Assembly: GCA_900541565.1 (NCBI GenBank) | Contig: UQKB01000003.1 | Span: forward strand, 105,810 to 169,809 | Origin: an uncultured Oscillospiraceae bacterium | GTDB lineage: Bacteria > Bacillota > Clostridia > Oscillospirales > Acutalibacteraceae | Direction of reading: 5' to 3' | DNA: 64,000 nt | In this document: positions 55,405-63,957 of the stretch, in pieces | Layout of the letters: the number at the start of each line of letters is the position of its first letter | Numbering within the stretch: the first letter of the stretch is position 1 | The notes under the pieces: model-generated | What the model was told of the DNA's origin: nothing | Databases searched by the model: none | What the model saw: the letters and a program-made list of their open reading frames with translations, nothing else | Program-made: the position numbers and the translations under genes

Positions 55405-56580
55405 TCAGTGATGGAACAGGCGGACACCTGTAAAGCACATTGCCATATGGTATCTGTTACATGTATCGATGACGTTATCATCACGGATGGAGCCACCGGG
55501 CTGCGCAATATAAGCCACACCGGAGCGCTTTGCACGCTCAATATTGTCACCAAACGGGAAAAAGGCGTCGCTTGCCAGGGAAACGCCGCTCAGCTTTTGC
55601 AGCCAGTCCCTTTTTTCTTCTTTTGAAAGCGGCTGCGGTTTTTCTTTGAAAAACTGCTGCCACATGCCGTCGCGCAGAACGTCCATATAGTCGTCTGAAA
55701 TATATACGTCAATCGTATTGTCACGGTCCGGCCGGCGGATGTTGTCTACAAATTGCAGGCCAAGCACCTTTGGATGCTGGCGCAAAAACCAGATATCGGC
55801 CTTATTGCCCGCAAGGCGTGTGCAATGGATCCTCGACTGCTGCCCGGCCCCAACGCCGATTGCCTGGCCGTCTTTTGCATAACAGACGGAATTGGACTGT
55901 GTGTACTTGAGTGTAATAAGCGCAAGGACCAGATCCAGCTGTGCCTGCTCCGGCAGAATTTTATTTTCTGTCACCATGTTCGTAAGCATGGCTTTATCAA
56001 TTTTAAGCGTATTTCTTCCCTGTTCAAAGGTCACGCCATACACGTCTTTGTATTCCTTTTCCGCCGGCGTATAGGCGGGGTCGATCTGTACAATATTGTA
56101 CGTGCCCCGGCGCTTGGATTTAAGAATTTCTAGCGCCTGCTGATCATAGCCCGGTGCAATGATCCCGTCGGATACTTCCCTTGCAATCAGCAGCGCCGTC
56201 TGTTTGTCACAAACATCGGACAGCGCAATCCAGTCCCCATAGGAGGACATCCGGTCTGCACCTCTGGCTTTTGCATAAGCGCTTGCAAGCGGGGACAGTT
56301 CTAGATCATCCACAAAATATATCTTTTGCAGCGTCTGCGACAACGGTGTACCGACGGCAGCGCCCGCCGGGCTTACATGCTTAAAGGATGCCGCTGCAGG
56401 AAGGCCCGTGGCGGCCTTAAGCTCCTGAACAAGCTGCCAGCTGTTGAAGGCATCTAAAAAATTGATATATCCGGGCTTTCCGTTGAGCACCTCTATAGGA
56501 AGGTCTGCGCCGTTTTTCATAAAAATTTGCGATGGTTTTTGATTTGGGTTACAGCCATATTTTAATAAAAGCTCTTTCAT
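55405..56580 (-). CDS. Stand-alone AICAR formyltransferase (PurH C-terminal type)
   Basis: 391 residues, only the AICARFT half of PurH. LLKYGCNPNQKPSQIF at the very start, AASFKHVSPAGAAVG (catalytic Lys-His), YTQSNSVCYAKDGQAIGVGAGQQSRIHC and DAFFPFGDNIERA near the end. Formylates AICAR to FAICAR with 10-formyl-THF. The MGS/IMP-cyclohydrolase half is not fused; its job falls to the PurO-like gene upstream. Confidence 0.92.
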   Translation of the reverse strand: MKELLLKYGCNPNQKPSQIFMKNGADLPIEVLNGKPGYINFLDAFNSWQLVQELKAATGLPAAASFKHVSPAGAAVGTPLSQTLQKIYFVDDLELSPLASAYAKARGADRMSSYGDWIALSDVCDKQTALLIAREVSDGIIAPGYDQQALEILKSKRRGTYNIVQIDPAYTPAEKEYKDVYGVTFEQGRNTLKIDKAMLTNMVTENKILPEQAQLDLVLALITLKYTQSNSVCYAKDGQAIGVGAGQQSRIHCTRLAGNKADIWFLRQHPKVLGLQFVDNIRRPDRDNTIDVYISDDYMDVLRDGMWQQFFKEKPQPLSKEEKRDWLQKLSGVSLASDAFFPFGDNIERAKRSGVAYIAQPGGSIRDDNVIDTCNRYHMAMCFTGVRLFHH

Positions 56581-56651
56581 GTTCCGACATTCCTTTCATT
56601 TGTAAAAGCTGCAGGCCGCTTTCCACCTGCCTTGTTGGAGGATTTGCGCAC

Positions 56652-57368
56652 TTATTGATTTTTATTGATGATCCTGCTTTCAGCTTCACCTGTGGAAAGC
56701 GTAATATAGCGTACAAAAAGCGAAACTTTATTGTCTGCATTCAGCGTATCCCACAGCGACTGCGCAAAAACATCGATCGGGTCGTCTGCAAGCGTTATAA
56801 GCGTAGGCTCGCCTTCAAAACTTGGAAGCGGGTCGCCGTCTGACCGGTAGGTATGGATCAGCCTGCCCTGCCCCGGCAGTGGGTCAGAATAAGAAAACGT
56901 ATAACGCTGGCAGGAATCCGGGTTTCCGTCTGCGCTTTTTAAAATGGAAAGGGCAAAATTAAAATCCCCGTCCCCACATTTTACAATACCGGAAATTCTG
57001 GGCGTATAGTTGGGCGCGTCGGGCTCAAATGTTCTGGTGCGCAGCGCCTGCTCAAAGGTAAGCTGATTGTTCATTAAATCATAGAGCGTGTCAGTCTGGT
57101 CACCGTTTGTGACAATTGTCTTATTGCCAAGCACGCGTACCGGCGCGTAAATGATCAGGGACGGGTCAATAAGCTTGCTTTCGTCAAACGCCTGCGTCCG
57201 GATACCCATGCCGTCCTGAACAAAAACACGGTTTCGGCTGTTTTGACTTCTTCCCATAATAAAATAAGCAAGCACCGCGCGCTTTCCGTCTTTGCTTTTT
57301 CCAATCAGAATGCCTCTTCCCGGATAGGCGTTTGCGCCCAGCGCCTTTTGAATGGATACCATTTCCAT
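56652..57368 (-). CDS. purO: Archaeal-type IMP cyclohydrolase, PurO-like
   Basis: 238 residues. Opening GANAYPGRGILIGKSKDGKR and AYFIMGRSQNSRNRVF, then PNYTPRISGIVKCGDGDFNF, match the PurO family (COG3363-like, NTN-hydrolase fold). Closes FAICAR to IMP, the last step of purine synthesis. It lies directly before the AICARFT gene, which explains the missing PurH N-terminal domain. AGGAAGAG precedes the ATG. Confidence 0.85.
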   Translation of the reverse strand: MEMVSIQKALGANAYPGRGILIGKSKDGKRAVLAYFIMGRSQNSRNRVFVQDGMGIRTQAFDESKLIDPSLIIYAPVRVLGNKTIVTNGDQTDTLYDLMNNQLTFEQALRTRTFEPDAPNYTPRISGIVKCGDGDFNFALSILKSADGNPDSCQRYTFSYSDPLPGQGRLIHTYRSDGDPLPSFEGEPTLITLADDPIDVFAQSLWDTLNADNKVSLFVRYITLSTGEAESRIINKNQ

Positions 57369-57388
57369 GCTTCTCTTCCTTTCAAAAT

Positions 57389-58012
57389 TTATAATAGTAT
57401 GGTTTTATTTCCTTCTACTTTAATTTTATCTTCACAAAACAGGGAAACCGCCTTTGGGAGAATCACCCATTCACACTGCTCCATCACCCTTTTCTGCAGC
57501 AGCTCCGGCGTATCCCCGCTTTTTACCTCTGTTGCTTTTTGCAAAATAATCGGTCCGCCATCGCAAACCGCGTTGACAAAATGAACCGTGGCGCCTGTAA
57601 TTTTTACGCCTCTTTCCAGTACCGCGCTATGTACGTGCAGGCCATAGTATCCCTTTCCGCAAAAGGAAGGAATCAGGGAAGGATGCACGTTGATCATTTT
57701 ATTTTCATACGGCGTTGTGACCGCACTGCCAAGTATGGTCATAAAACCGGCGTATACGACAAGATCTGCCTGCTCCTCGTCCAGCGCGCGGCGCATAGCT
57801 TCGCTATAGAGGTCGGTGTTTTCATAAGACTTTCGCTGTAAAACCCTGGTTTTGATCCCGTGCCTGCGCGCGCGTGTCAGGGCGTACGCGTCTTCTTTAG
57901 AGGATATCACGCAGGTGATTCTTCCGTTTTGAATCGCGCCGCTCTCCTGTGCGTCTATCAACGCCTGTAAATTGGTTCCGCCGCCGGAAACAAGAACAAC
58001 AATGTTTTTCAA
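57389..58012 (-). CDS. purN: Phosphoribosylglycinamide formyltransferase
   Basis: 207 residues. KNIVVLVSGGGTNLQALID, MINVHPSLIPSFCGKGYYG (catalytic Asn-His) and GATVHFVNAVCDGGPII are diagnostic. Converts GAR to FGAR with formyl-THF. The start is put at TTG 58012 with GGGGTG upstream; five upstream codons overlap the site. Confidence 0.95.
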   Translation of the reverse strand: MKNIVVLVSGGGTNLQALIDAQESGAIQNGRITCVISSKEDAYALTRARRHGIKTRVLQRKSYENTDLYSEAMRRALDEEQADLVVYAGFMTILGSAVTTPYENKMINVHPSLIPSFCGKGYYGLHVHSAVLERGVKITGATVHFVNAVCDGGPIILQKATEVKSGDTPELLQKRVMEQCEWVILPKAVSLFCEDKIKVEGNKTILL

Positions 58013-58033
58013 AAGATCACCCCGCAATCTGGC

Positions 58034-59077
58034 TTATACAAGAAGCACGCCTTCTTCCCCTTGGGTAATTTCGCCAATTATATATGCTTTTTCACCCGAC
58101 TGGGAAAGCAAACGCAGCGCTTTGTCTGCATCCTGCTTTGCAACGGCTACGACCATGCCGATGCCCATGTTAAAGGTATTGAACATGTCGTGCTCCGATA
58201 TATTGCCGGCTTTTTTTATAACATCAAAAATAGGCAGCACCGGCACAGCGGCCTTTTCCACCCTTGCTGTCAAGCCCGCTTTGAGCATGCGCGGTATATT
58301 TTCATAAAATCCGCCGCCTGTAATATGGGACACCGCTTTGACATGAACCTGCTGCATTAAAGCAATCAAAGGCTTAACATAGATTTTTGTAGGCGTCAGA
58401 AGCGTTTCCCCAAGCGGCTTGTCCAGCTGGTCGTAATGGGAAAAGATGGTCGTTTCATCAATATGCAGCACTTTTCTTACCAGGGAAAAACCGTTGGAAT
58501 GGACCCCGGAAGAAGAAATACCGACCAGTACATCCCCTTCTTGCAGGCTGGAGCCGTCTATAATATTCTGCCGGTCTACCATGCCGACGCAAAAACCGGC
58601 AAGGTCGTATTCCTCCTGCGGATAAAAACCCGGCATTTCTGCCGTTTCCCCACCGATTAACGCGCAGCCGGCCTGAACACAGCCCTCTGCCACGCCGGAC
58701 ACAATGCGTGCGACCTTTTCCGGTATATTTTTCCCAACCGCCAAATAGTCCAAAAAGAACAATGGCTGTGCGCCGCAGCACACAACGTCGTTGACGCACA
58801 TGGCAACGCAGTCTATCCCAATTGTGTCATGCTTGTCCAGCAAAAAGGCCAGCTTGAGTTTTGTTCCTACGCCATCTGTTCCGGAAACAAGCACGGGCTG
58901 CTGCATGCCCGCTATATTGGGGGCAAACAATCCCCCAAAACCGCCAATCCCGGAAAGCACGCCGTCTGTTACAGTTTGCGCAACATGCTTTTTCATCAAT
59001 TCCACCGCTTTATAGCCGGCGGTGACGTCCACACCCGCTTCTTTATAACTTTCGCTGAAACTTTTCATCCCTGCCAC
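58034..59077 (-). CDS. purM: Phosphoribosylformylglycinamidine cyclo-ligase
   Basis: 347 residues. [65 protein letters not shown] and [16 protein letters not shown] match PurM. Makes AIR from FGAM. The start is GTG 59077 or the ATG three codons later. Confidence 0.97.
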   Translation of the reverse strand: MAGMKSFSESYKEAGVDVTAGYKAVELMKKHVAQTVTDGVLSGIGGFGGLFAPNIAGMQQPVLVSGTDGVGTKLKLAFLLDKHDTIGIDCVAMCVNDVVCCGAQPLFFLDYLAVGKNIPEKVARIVSGVAEGCVQAGCALIGGETAEMPGFYPQEEYDLAGFCVGMVDRQNIIDGSSLQEGDVLVGISSSGVHSNGFSLVRKVLHIDETTIFSHYDQLDKPLGETLLTPTKIYVKPLIALMQQVHVKAVSHITGGGFYENIPRMLKAGLTARVEKAAVPVLPIFDVIKKAGNISEHDMFNTFNMGIGMVVAVAKQDADKALRLLSQSGEKAYIIGEITQGEEGVLLV

Positions 59078-59109
59078 TCAATCCTTTCTTTGAACAAGAG
59101 CATCTGTAT

Positions 59110-60564
59110 TTATTTCTGGACTATTTTTCTTGAAAACTTATCTTCATAGATGGTTTGCGGAATCTCCGCAGGATAGTTGCCTGTAAAGCACGCGTCGCAA
59201 AAGCCTACCGAAGCCTCCTTTGCAATACGGTGCAGTCCGGAAATACTTAAATATCCCAAAGAATCTGCGCCGATCTTCCGGCAAATTTCCTGGGCAGACA
59301 GCTTTCTTGCAATCAAATCTTCTTCGTTTTTAATATCCGTTCCAAAATAGCACTGGTTTAAAAAGGGCGGGGAAGAAATGCGCATATGCACTTCCTTTGC
59401 GCCGGCTTCCTTTAAAAGCCTGACGATGTGAGCACAGGTGGTTCCCCTGACGATAGAATCGTCAATGATTACGACCCGCTTGCCTTCCACCGCCGCCTTG
59501 AGCACATTGATTTTAATTTGTATCAAACGCTCCTTTGCTGCCAACTGGCGTTTGGCAAACGTGCGCCCGATATATTTGTTTTTAATTAAGGCAATCCCAA
59601 AGGGGATTCCAGATTCTTCTGAATAACCAAGCGCAGCGTTGACGCCGCTGTCTGGCACCCCGCAGACCATATCCGCTTCCACAGGATGCTCCTGCGCCAG
59701 TATCTGTCCTGCGCGCTTGCGCGCCATATGGACAGATACACCGTCGATTACACTGTCCGGCCTTGCTATATAGACATATTCAAACATGCATAGCGACGAC
59801 TTTCCGGTACAGTTTTGCTGATAGCTGTGCAGTCCCTTTTCGTCTATTACGACAACTTCCCCAGGCAAAACATCCCTTATAAATTCCGCGCCAAGGCTGT
59901 CAAAGGCGCAGGATTCTGAAGAAAGCAGCCAGCTGTTTTTGATTTTACCAATACAAAGCGGGCGGAACCCGTTTTTATCGCGCACGCCGATGAGCTTTCT
60001 TGGGGAGGATATGACCAGCGAATAAGCGCCCTGAAGCTGCTGTACAGAACTTAAAACGGCTTCTTCTATAGACCTTGTAACAATCCGCTGGCTTGCCACA
60101 ACGTAGGCGATCAGCTCTGCGTTGCTGTTGGATTGGAAGATTGCCCCGCCCTGTTCTAACCGATGATGCAGCTGGGCCAAATTGGTAATCGCGCCGTTAT
60201 GCGCAATGGCAAGCGAGCCCTTGATATACCGCATGACCAAAGGCTGCGCCGCCGCTCTTATAAAGGCCTCGTTTGGCGAATAGCACACATGGCCAATTGC
60301 AATTTTACCATCGCCTAAAGCCTCCACAGCAGATGCGTTGAGCGCTTCAGATACCATCCCCAAATCCTTTAGACATGTAAACTCGCCGTTTTGATTGATT
60401 GCAATACCGGCGCTTTCCTGCCCCCTGTGCTGCAATGCAAAAAGCGCGCCGTAGACTTCGTTTGCGATATGCATGTCGTTATCGTTTTTATAAATACCGA
60501 ATACACCGCATTCTTCCTGCGGCGCACCGGAAAAAGGGCCGTATTGGTTTGCCGGTCTGATCAA
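59110..60564 (-). CDS. purF: Amidophosphoribosyltransferase
   Basis: 484 residues. Active-site cysteine in EECGVFGIYK after an 18-residue propeptide-like start, QHRGQESAGIAI, PDSGVNAALGYSEESGIP and the PRPP motif VVIIDDSIVRGTT. First committed step of purine synthesis. TTG start overlapping the purE stop. A set of Cys residues near the C-terminus is compatible with the Fe-S form found in Bacillus. Confidence 0.97.
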   Translation of the reverse strand: MIRPANQYGPFSGAPQEECGVFGIYKNDNDMHIANEVYGALFALQHRGQESAGIAINQNGEFTCLKDLGMVSEALNASAVEALGDGKIAIGHVCYSPNEAFIRAAAQPLVMRYIKGSLAIAHNGAITNLAQLHHRLEQGGAIFQSNSNAELIAYVVASQRIVTRSIEEAVLSSVQQLQGAYSLVISSPRKLIGVRDKNGFRPLCIGKIKNSWLLSSESCAFDSLGAEFIRDVLPGEVVVIDEKGLHSYQQNCTGKSSLCMFEYVYIARPDSVIDGVSVHMARKRAGQILAQEHPVEADMVCGVPDSGVNAALGYSEESGIPFGIALIKNKYIGRTFAKRQLAAKERLIQIKINVLKAAVEGKRVVIIDDSIVRGTTCAHIVRLLKEAGAKEVHMRISSPPFLNQCYFGTDIKNEEDLIARKLSAQEICRKIGADSLGYLSISGLHRIAKEASVGFCDACFTGNYPAEIPQTIYEDKFSRKIVQK

Positions 60565-61067
60565 AGCTCTCTCACCTTATCCTGTATTGCAATATCTTTT
60601 TTTACTACGCCGTCGTTCATCTCCTGTTTTGCCTGCAAAAGCTTTTGCGCAAGCGTATCGTCATAAATTGCAAGCATTTGCACTGCAAGCAGCGCGGCAT
60701 TGTCTGCACCGTCAATGGCTACTGTTGCTACAGGAATGCCTTTTGGCATCTGTACCGTTGCCAAAAGCGCGTCAAGTCCATCTAAGGTCGAGGATTTTAC
60801 AGGAATCCCGATAACAGGCAGTGTTGTGTGCGCTGCAAGCACGCCGGCAAGGTGCGCTGCTTTTCCTGCCGCTGCAATTATTACACCAAACCCGTTTTCC
60901 CTAGCCCTGGATGAAAATTCCGCAGCAAGTGTAGGTGTTCTGTGCGCAGACATCACATGTACCTCATACGGAACCGAAAAATCCTTGAGCGTCCGAATAG
61001 CACCGGCCACTATGGGAAAATCGCTGTCGCTCCCCATAATGACTGCGACCTTTTTTGACTGATCCAT
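60561..61067 (-). CDS. purE: N5-carboxyaminoimidazole ribonucleotide mutase / AIR carboxylase
   Basis: 168 residues. VAVIMGSDSDFPIVAGA, VMSAHRTP, IIAAAGKAAHLAGVLAAHT and PVIGIPVKSSTLDGLDALL match PurE. No purK is adjacent, so either purK is elsewhere or this is the CO2-using class. AAAGGAAG precedes the ATG. First enzyme gene of the pur operon. Confidence 0.95.
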   Translation of the reverse strand: MDQSKKVAVIMGSDSDFPIVAGAIRTLKDFSVPYEVHVMSAHRTPTLAAEFSSRARENGFGVIIAAAGKAAHLAGVLAAHTTLPVIGIPVKSSTLDGLDALLATVQMPKGIPVATVAIDGADNAALLAVQMLAIYDDTLAQKLLQAKQEMNDGVVKKDIAIQDKVREL

Positions 61068-61131
61068 ACCTTATCTTCCTTTCCTTTTGCAAATGGCTAA
61101 AAGCTTGGACGTTACTAAAACACAAGAAAAG

Positions 61132-61156
61132 AGGCTGCGGTTATATGCCACAGCCT
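61132..61156 (-). terminator. Attenuator-like hairpin between the leader ORF and purE
   Basis: AGGCTG-C-GG pairs with CC-A-CAGCCT. Minus strand followed by CTCTTTTCTTG. The stop codon of the leader ORF lies inside its loop, so a ribosome finishing the ORF would disrupt it. Confidence 0.55.
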
Positions 61157-61242
61157 TTCAAATGACAAATTGCAGGTTTACGCAAATATCCCATTGCGAC
61201 GCAGAAAACATCTGCTTCGTTGTTTTGTGCGCAATGGTACAT
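61141..61242 (-). CDS. Cys/His-containing 33-residue leader ORF
   Basis: ATG 61242 is eight bases after GGAGGG, a strong ribosome site. The product begins MYHCAQNNEADVFCVAMGY and ends CHLKGCGI, with four further bases-of-interest cysteines spread through it (five Cys and two His in all, counting the start). I do not recognise a family. It could be a regulatory leader peptide for the pur operon or a small metal-binding protein. The stop lies within the terminator-like hairpin. Confidence 0.45.
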   Translation of the reverse strand: MYHCAQNNEADVFCVAMGYLRKPAICHLKGCGI

Positions 61243-61388
61243 CGCCGTTTCCCTCCGTCATCAAAATCATACATATATTTTATTGCATTTTTACGTTAAA
61301 TTCAATAGCCAATGCCTCTATATGCCTTATTTTGTATTATTATAGAAGGAACTCTGCTTTTTGCACCATATTTTGTTTATTCTGCTCA

Positions 61389-62306
61389 TTACTGCTTTGC
61401 ATGGTCTTTCTCGTCCACCACAAGCTCTTTCAAAGAAGTAGCAAGCCCCGCCAGTGACTGGATTTCAGAAGGAATAATAATCTTTGTGGCCTTGCCGTCT
61501 GCGGCCTTGCCAAATGCCTCAATCCCCTTGAGCGTAAGCACTTTGTCGGTAGGTGAAGCCTCATTGAGCATCCTTAGGGCGTCTGCATACGCTTTCTGAA
61601 CGGAAAGAATGGCTTCTGCTTCACCCTGCGCTTCTCTGATCTTTGACTCTCGGACAGCATCTGCGCGCAATATAGCGGATTCTTTATGGCCTTCCGCCAC
61701 AAGGATTTCGCTGCGCTTTTCACCTTCCGCGTCAAGAATTCTGGCACGGCGCTCGCGTTCGGCCTTCATTTGCTTTTCCATCGCTTCCTGAATTTCACGG
61801 GGCGGCAAGATGTTTTTAAGCTCCACACGCTTGACCTTAATGCCCCATGCGTCTGTTGCTTCATCCAGGATGATGCGGATCCTTTCATTAATATCATCAC
61901 GGGAAGTAAGCGTGTGGTCCAGCTCCAGGTCACCAATGATATTACGAAGCGTTGTCGCCGTGAGATTTTCAATTGCAAAAATGGGCTTTTCCACCCCATA
62001 AGTATAAAGCTTTGGGTCTGTGATCTGATAATAGATGACCGTGTCGATCTGCATGGTAACATTATCTTTGGTAATAACCGGCTGTGGAGGAAAATCTACA
62101 ACCTGTTCTTTCAAAGATACCTTTTTGGCGATTTTATCAATAAACGGTATTTTTATATGCAGGCCCTGCCCCCATGTACCTTTGTAGCTGCCCAGCCTTT
62201 CAATAACAAAAGCGCTGGCCTGTGAAACAACCTTAATATTTGCAATAACGATCCAAATCACCAAAACAACGATCGCAATCACAATGGCAATTGCAATTGG
62301 ATCCAT
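61389..62306 (-). CDS. SPFH/band-7 membrane scaffold protein (stomatin/QmcA-like)
   Basis: 305 residues. One N-terminal membrane helix (AIAIVIAIVVLVIWIVIANI), an SPFH domain with VVSQASAFVIERLGSYKGTW, IDTVIYYQITDPKLY and LRNIIGDLELDHTLTSRD, and a long Ala/Glu-rich coiled coil (EAMEKQMKAERERRARIL). Probable oligomeric membrane scaffold. Paired with an NfeD gene upstream, the usual arrangement. Confidence 0.92.
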   Translation of the reverse strand: MDPIAIAIVIAIVVLVIWIVIANIKVVSQASAFVIERLGSYKGTWGQGLHIKIPFIDKIAKKVSLKEQVVDFPPQPVITKDNVTMQIDTVIYYQITDPKLYTYGVEKPIFAIENLTATTLRNIIGDLELDHTLTSRDDINERIRIILDEATDAWGIKVKRVELKNILPPREIQEAMEKQMKAERERRARILDAEGEKRSEILVAEGHKESAILRADAVRESKIREAQGEAEAILSVQKAYADALRMLNEASPTDKVLTLKGIEAFGKAADGKATKIIIPSEIQSLAGLATSLKELVVDEKDHAKQ

Positions 62307-62338
62307 AATTACCCCATCCTCTCTGTCTTTGCAAATTC

Positions 62339-62791
62339 TTATTTTGTAACTGCAACCTTTTTGGGAAGCACCATCAGCTTTATTCCCTCAATTGCCTGTA
62401 CAACGACAAATTCACCGGCCGGTATGACAGAGCCGTCAAGTGCTCTTGCCGGCCATACGACGTCGTCTATTTTGACCTCCCCTGTAGAAAGGTTGTTGTT
62501 AATTTCTGTAATAACCACAACGGTTTTCCCAATATTCATATCGGCATTGGTCGCCACCTGGGGCGTGTGTTTCAGCTTTTTTACAATCGGCCTTGTTACA
62601 AGAAGCGCCACAAGCGAAACACCGGCAAATACGCCCAGCTGGATTAAAATCTGATCTGTAAAAATACAGGATACCGCAGCCCCGATCCCGCCAAAAACAA
62701 ACCAAACGGACACAAGCTGCGCCGTGCACATTTCCAATACGCCCATAACAAGCGCAACTCCCAGCCAAATAAAAGGCATCCATTGTTCCAT
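62339..62791 (-). CDS. NfeD-family membrane protein
   Basis: 150 residues: about four membrane helices (PFIWLGVALVMGVLEM onward) and a C-terminal OB-fold domain (NADMNIGKTVVVITEINN, GEVKIDDVVWPARAL). Partner of the band-7 protein. Start ATG 62791 behind GGAGGG; 23 codons of upstream frame are dropped. Confidence 0.9.
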   Translation of the reverse strand: MEQWMPFIWLGVALVMGVLEMCTAQLVSVWFVFGGIGAAVSCIFTDQILIQLGVFAGVSLVALLVTRPIVKKLKHTPQVATNADMNIGKTVVVITEINNNLSTGEVKIDDVVWPARALDGSVIPAGEFVVVQAIEGIKLMVLPKKVAVTK

Positions 62792-63014
62792 AATATAACC
62801 ACCCTCCCCCTTTCCGGTTTCTGCATACACAGCGTAGCATATTAGAAAGATATTTGTCAATGGCTTTTCGATACCATCTTCTTATGTGACTGTGACAAAT
62901 TTCGGTAAAATTCACACCGCATAATAGAAAGGCATAAAAATGTTACTCTATACACAGACAAAAAAACATGGTATACTTTTTTTATAAAAAATACTGAAAA
63001 GGTGGAACGCATCC

Positions 63015-63614
63015 ATGGATTTTAACGCTTTTTCCGCTGGGATAGAACCGGGCGGCCTGCGCAATAAAGATGAAATCAGGCTGTTAATATGTTATGTACT
63101 TGAGAGCGTAGATAAACCTATGAGTCTCAACAGCATGATCGGAATTTTACAGGAAACCGGGCTTGCCAATTATTTTGAAGGCGTTGAAGCCTGGGGCAGC
63201 CTGGAAAAAAACAAAAATATAGCGCCTACGCCAGAGGACCCATCCCTTTTTACCGTTACGGCAAGCGGCAGGATGATTGCAACCCAGCTGGAAAACGAGC
63301 TTCCTTCCTCCGTGCGGGATAAGGCGGTCGGCGCGGCGCTTATGCTTTTTCACAGGCAGCGGGCAGAAAAGGAAAATGCCGTGCACATCAAAAAGCTGGA
63401 AAACGGCTATAACGTCAGCTGCCACATATCGGGCGGAGACATGGATTTGTTCCATTTTGACCTGTATGTACCGGACAGCGCGCAAGCCAGGGTTGTAAAA
63501 CGAAATTTTCATAAAAACCCGGACCGGATTTATAATATTATGATTGCAGTACTGACCAAAAACACCGACCTTGCCAAAACCGCCCTGGAAGAACTGACAG
63601 GCAGGAAAAGCTAA
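63015..63614 (+). CDS. DUF4364 family protein
   Basis: 199 residues. RNKDEIRLLICYVLESVDKP followed by MSLNSMIGILQETGLANYF looks like a winged-helix start, and the whole matches the clostridial DUF4364 family as I know it. Function unknown; DNA binding is plausible. AAAAGGTGG precedes the ATG, and a TATACT box lies upstream. The end overlaps bofA on the opposite strand by 4 bases. Confidence 0.8.
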   Translation: MDFNAFSAGIEPGGLRNKDEIRLLICYVLESVDKPMSLNSMIGILQETGLANYFEGVEAWGSLEKNKNIAPTPEDPSLFTVTASGRMIATQLENELPSSVRDKAVGAALMLFHRQRAEKENAVHIKKLENGYNVSCHISGGDMDLFHFDLYVPDSAQARVVKRNFHKNPDRIYNIMIAVLTKNTDLAKTALEELTGRKS

Positions 63615-63871
63615 AAAAACATATTCAGTACAAGCATGAGCGTAACACCCGGTATTCCGCCAATAGAAGCAACGCAGAGGCTTAGCGTGCTCACCGGCAG
63701 GGATACGCCTGTAAAAAATGCAGACAGATTTACGGCAAGCATGGCACAAAGACCCAGCGCCATTGTCCCCACGGCTTTCCTCAGCGGCTTTTTGCTGCCG
63801 GAAAACACCTGCACCAATAAAAAAATAAAAAATGTGCCGCCCAAAACGGCCCATACGACCCATTGTGGCAT
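63611..63871 (-). CDS. Pro-sigmaK processing inhibitor BofA family protein
   Basis: 86 residues, two to three membrane helices. The C-terminal part, AVNLSAFFTGVSLPVSTLSL and SIGGIPGVTLMLVLNMFF, is the BofA signature. In Bacillus it holds the SpoIVFB protease inactive in the outer forespore membrane. Many clostridia keep the gene. Confidence 0.85.
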   Translation of the reverse strand: MPQWVVWAVLGGTFFIFLLVQVFSGSKKPLRKAVGTMALGLCAMLAVNLSAFFTGVSLPVSTLSLCVASIGGIPGVTLMLVLNMFF

Positions 63872-63906
63872 AAAAAAGCCCCCTATATTTCGTTGTTTGT
63901 CCTTAT

Positions 63907-63914
63907 ATTGTATG
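63907..63914 (-). promoter_or_regulatory. Possible sigma-E -10 box ahead of bofA
   Basis: CATACAAT on the minus strand, exact for the sigma-E -10, about 35 bases before the start. The -35 side has only an AT-rich stretch, so this is weak. Confidence 0.3.
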
Positions 63915-63957
63915 CAAGGGCTTTTCGGTTAAGAAGCAAATTCCAACAAATAAAAAT

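Larger units (their letters stand above)
61068..61388 (-). promoter_or_regulatory. pur operon leader region
   Basis: About 320 bases between the band-7 gene and purE. Minus strand: a TATAAT box at 61339-61344, a second promoter TTGAAT-N17-TAAAAT (61277-61305), a 33-codon ORF, a CCATTGCG/CGCAATGG stem, a terminator-like hairpin, then purE without an obvious promoter of its own. It does not fit the purine riboswitch consensus as I know it. Confidence 0.55.

Noticed and set aside
61068..61388. Guanine/adenine riboswitch before purE
   Set aside because: I could not find the conserved junction words or the two loop-loop partners; the region is better described as an unidentified leader.
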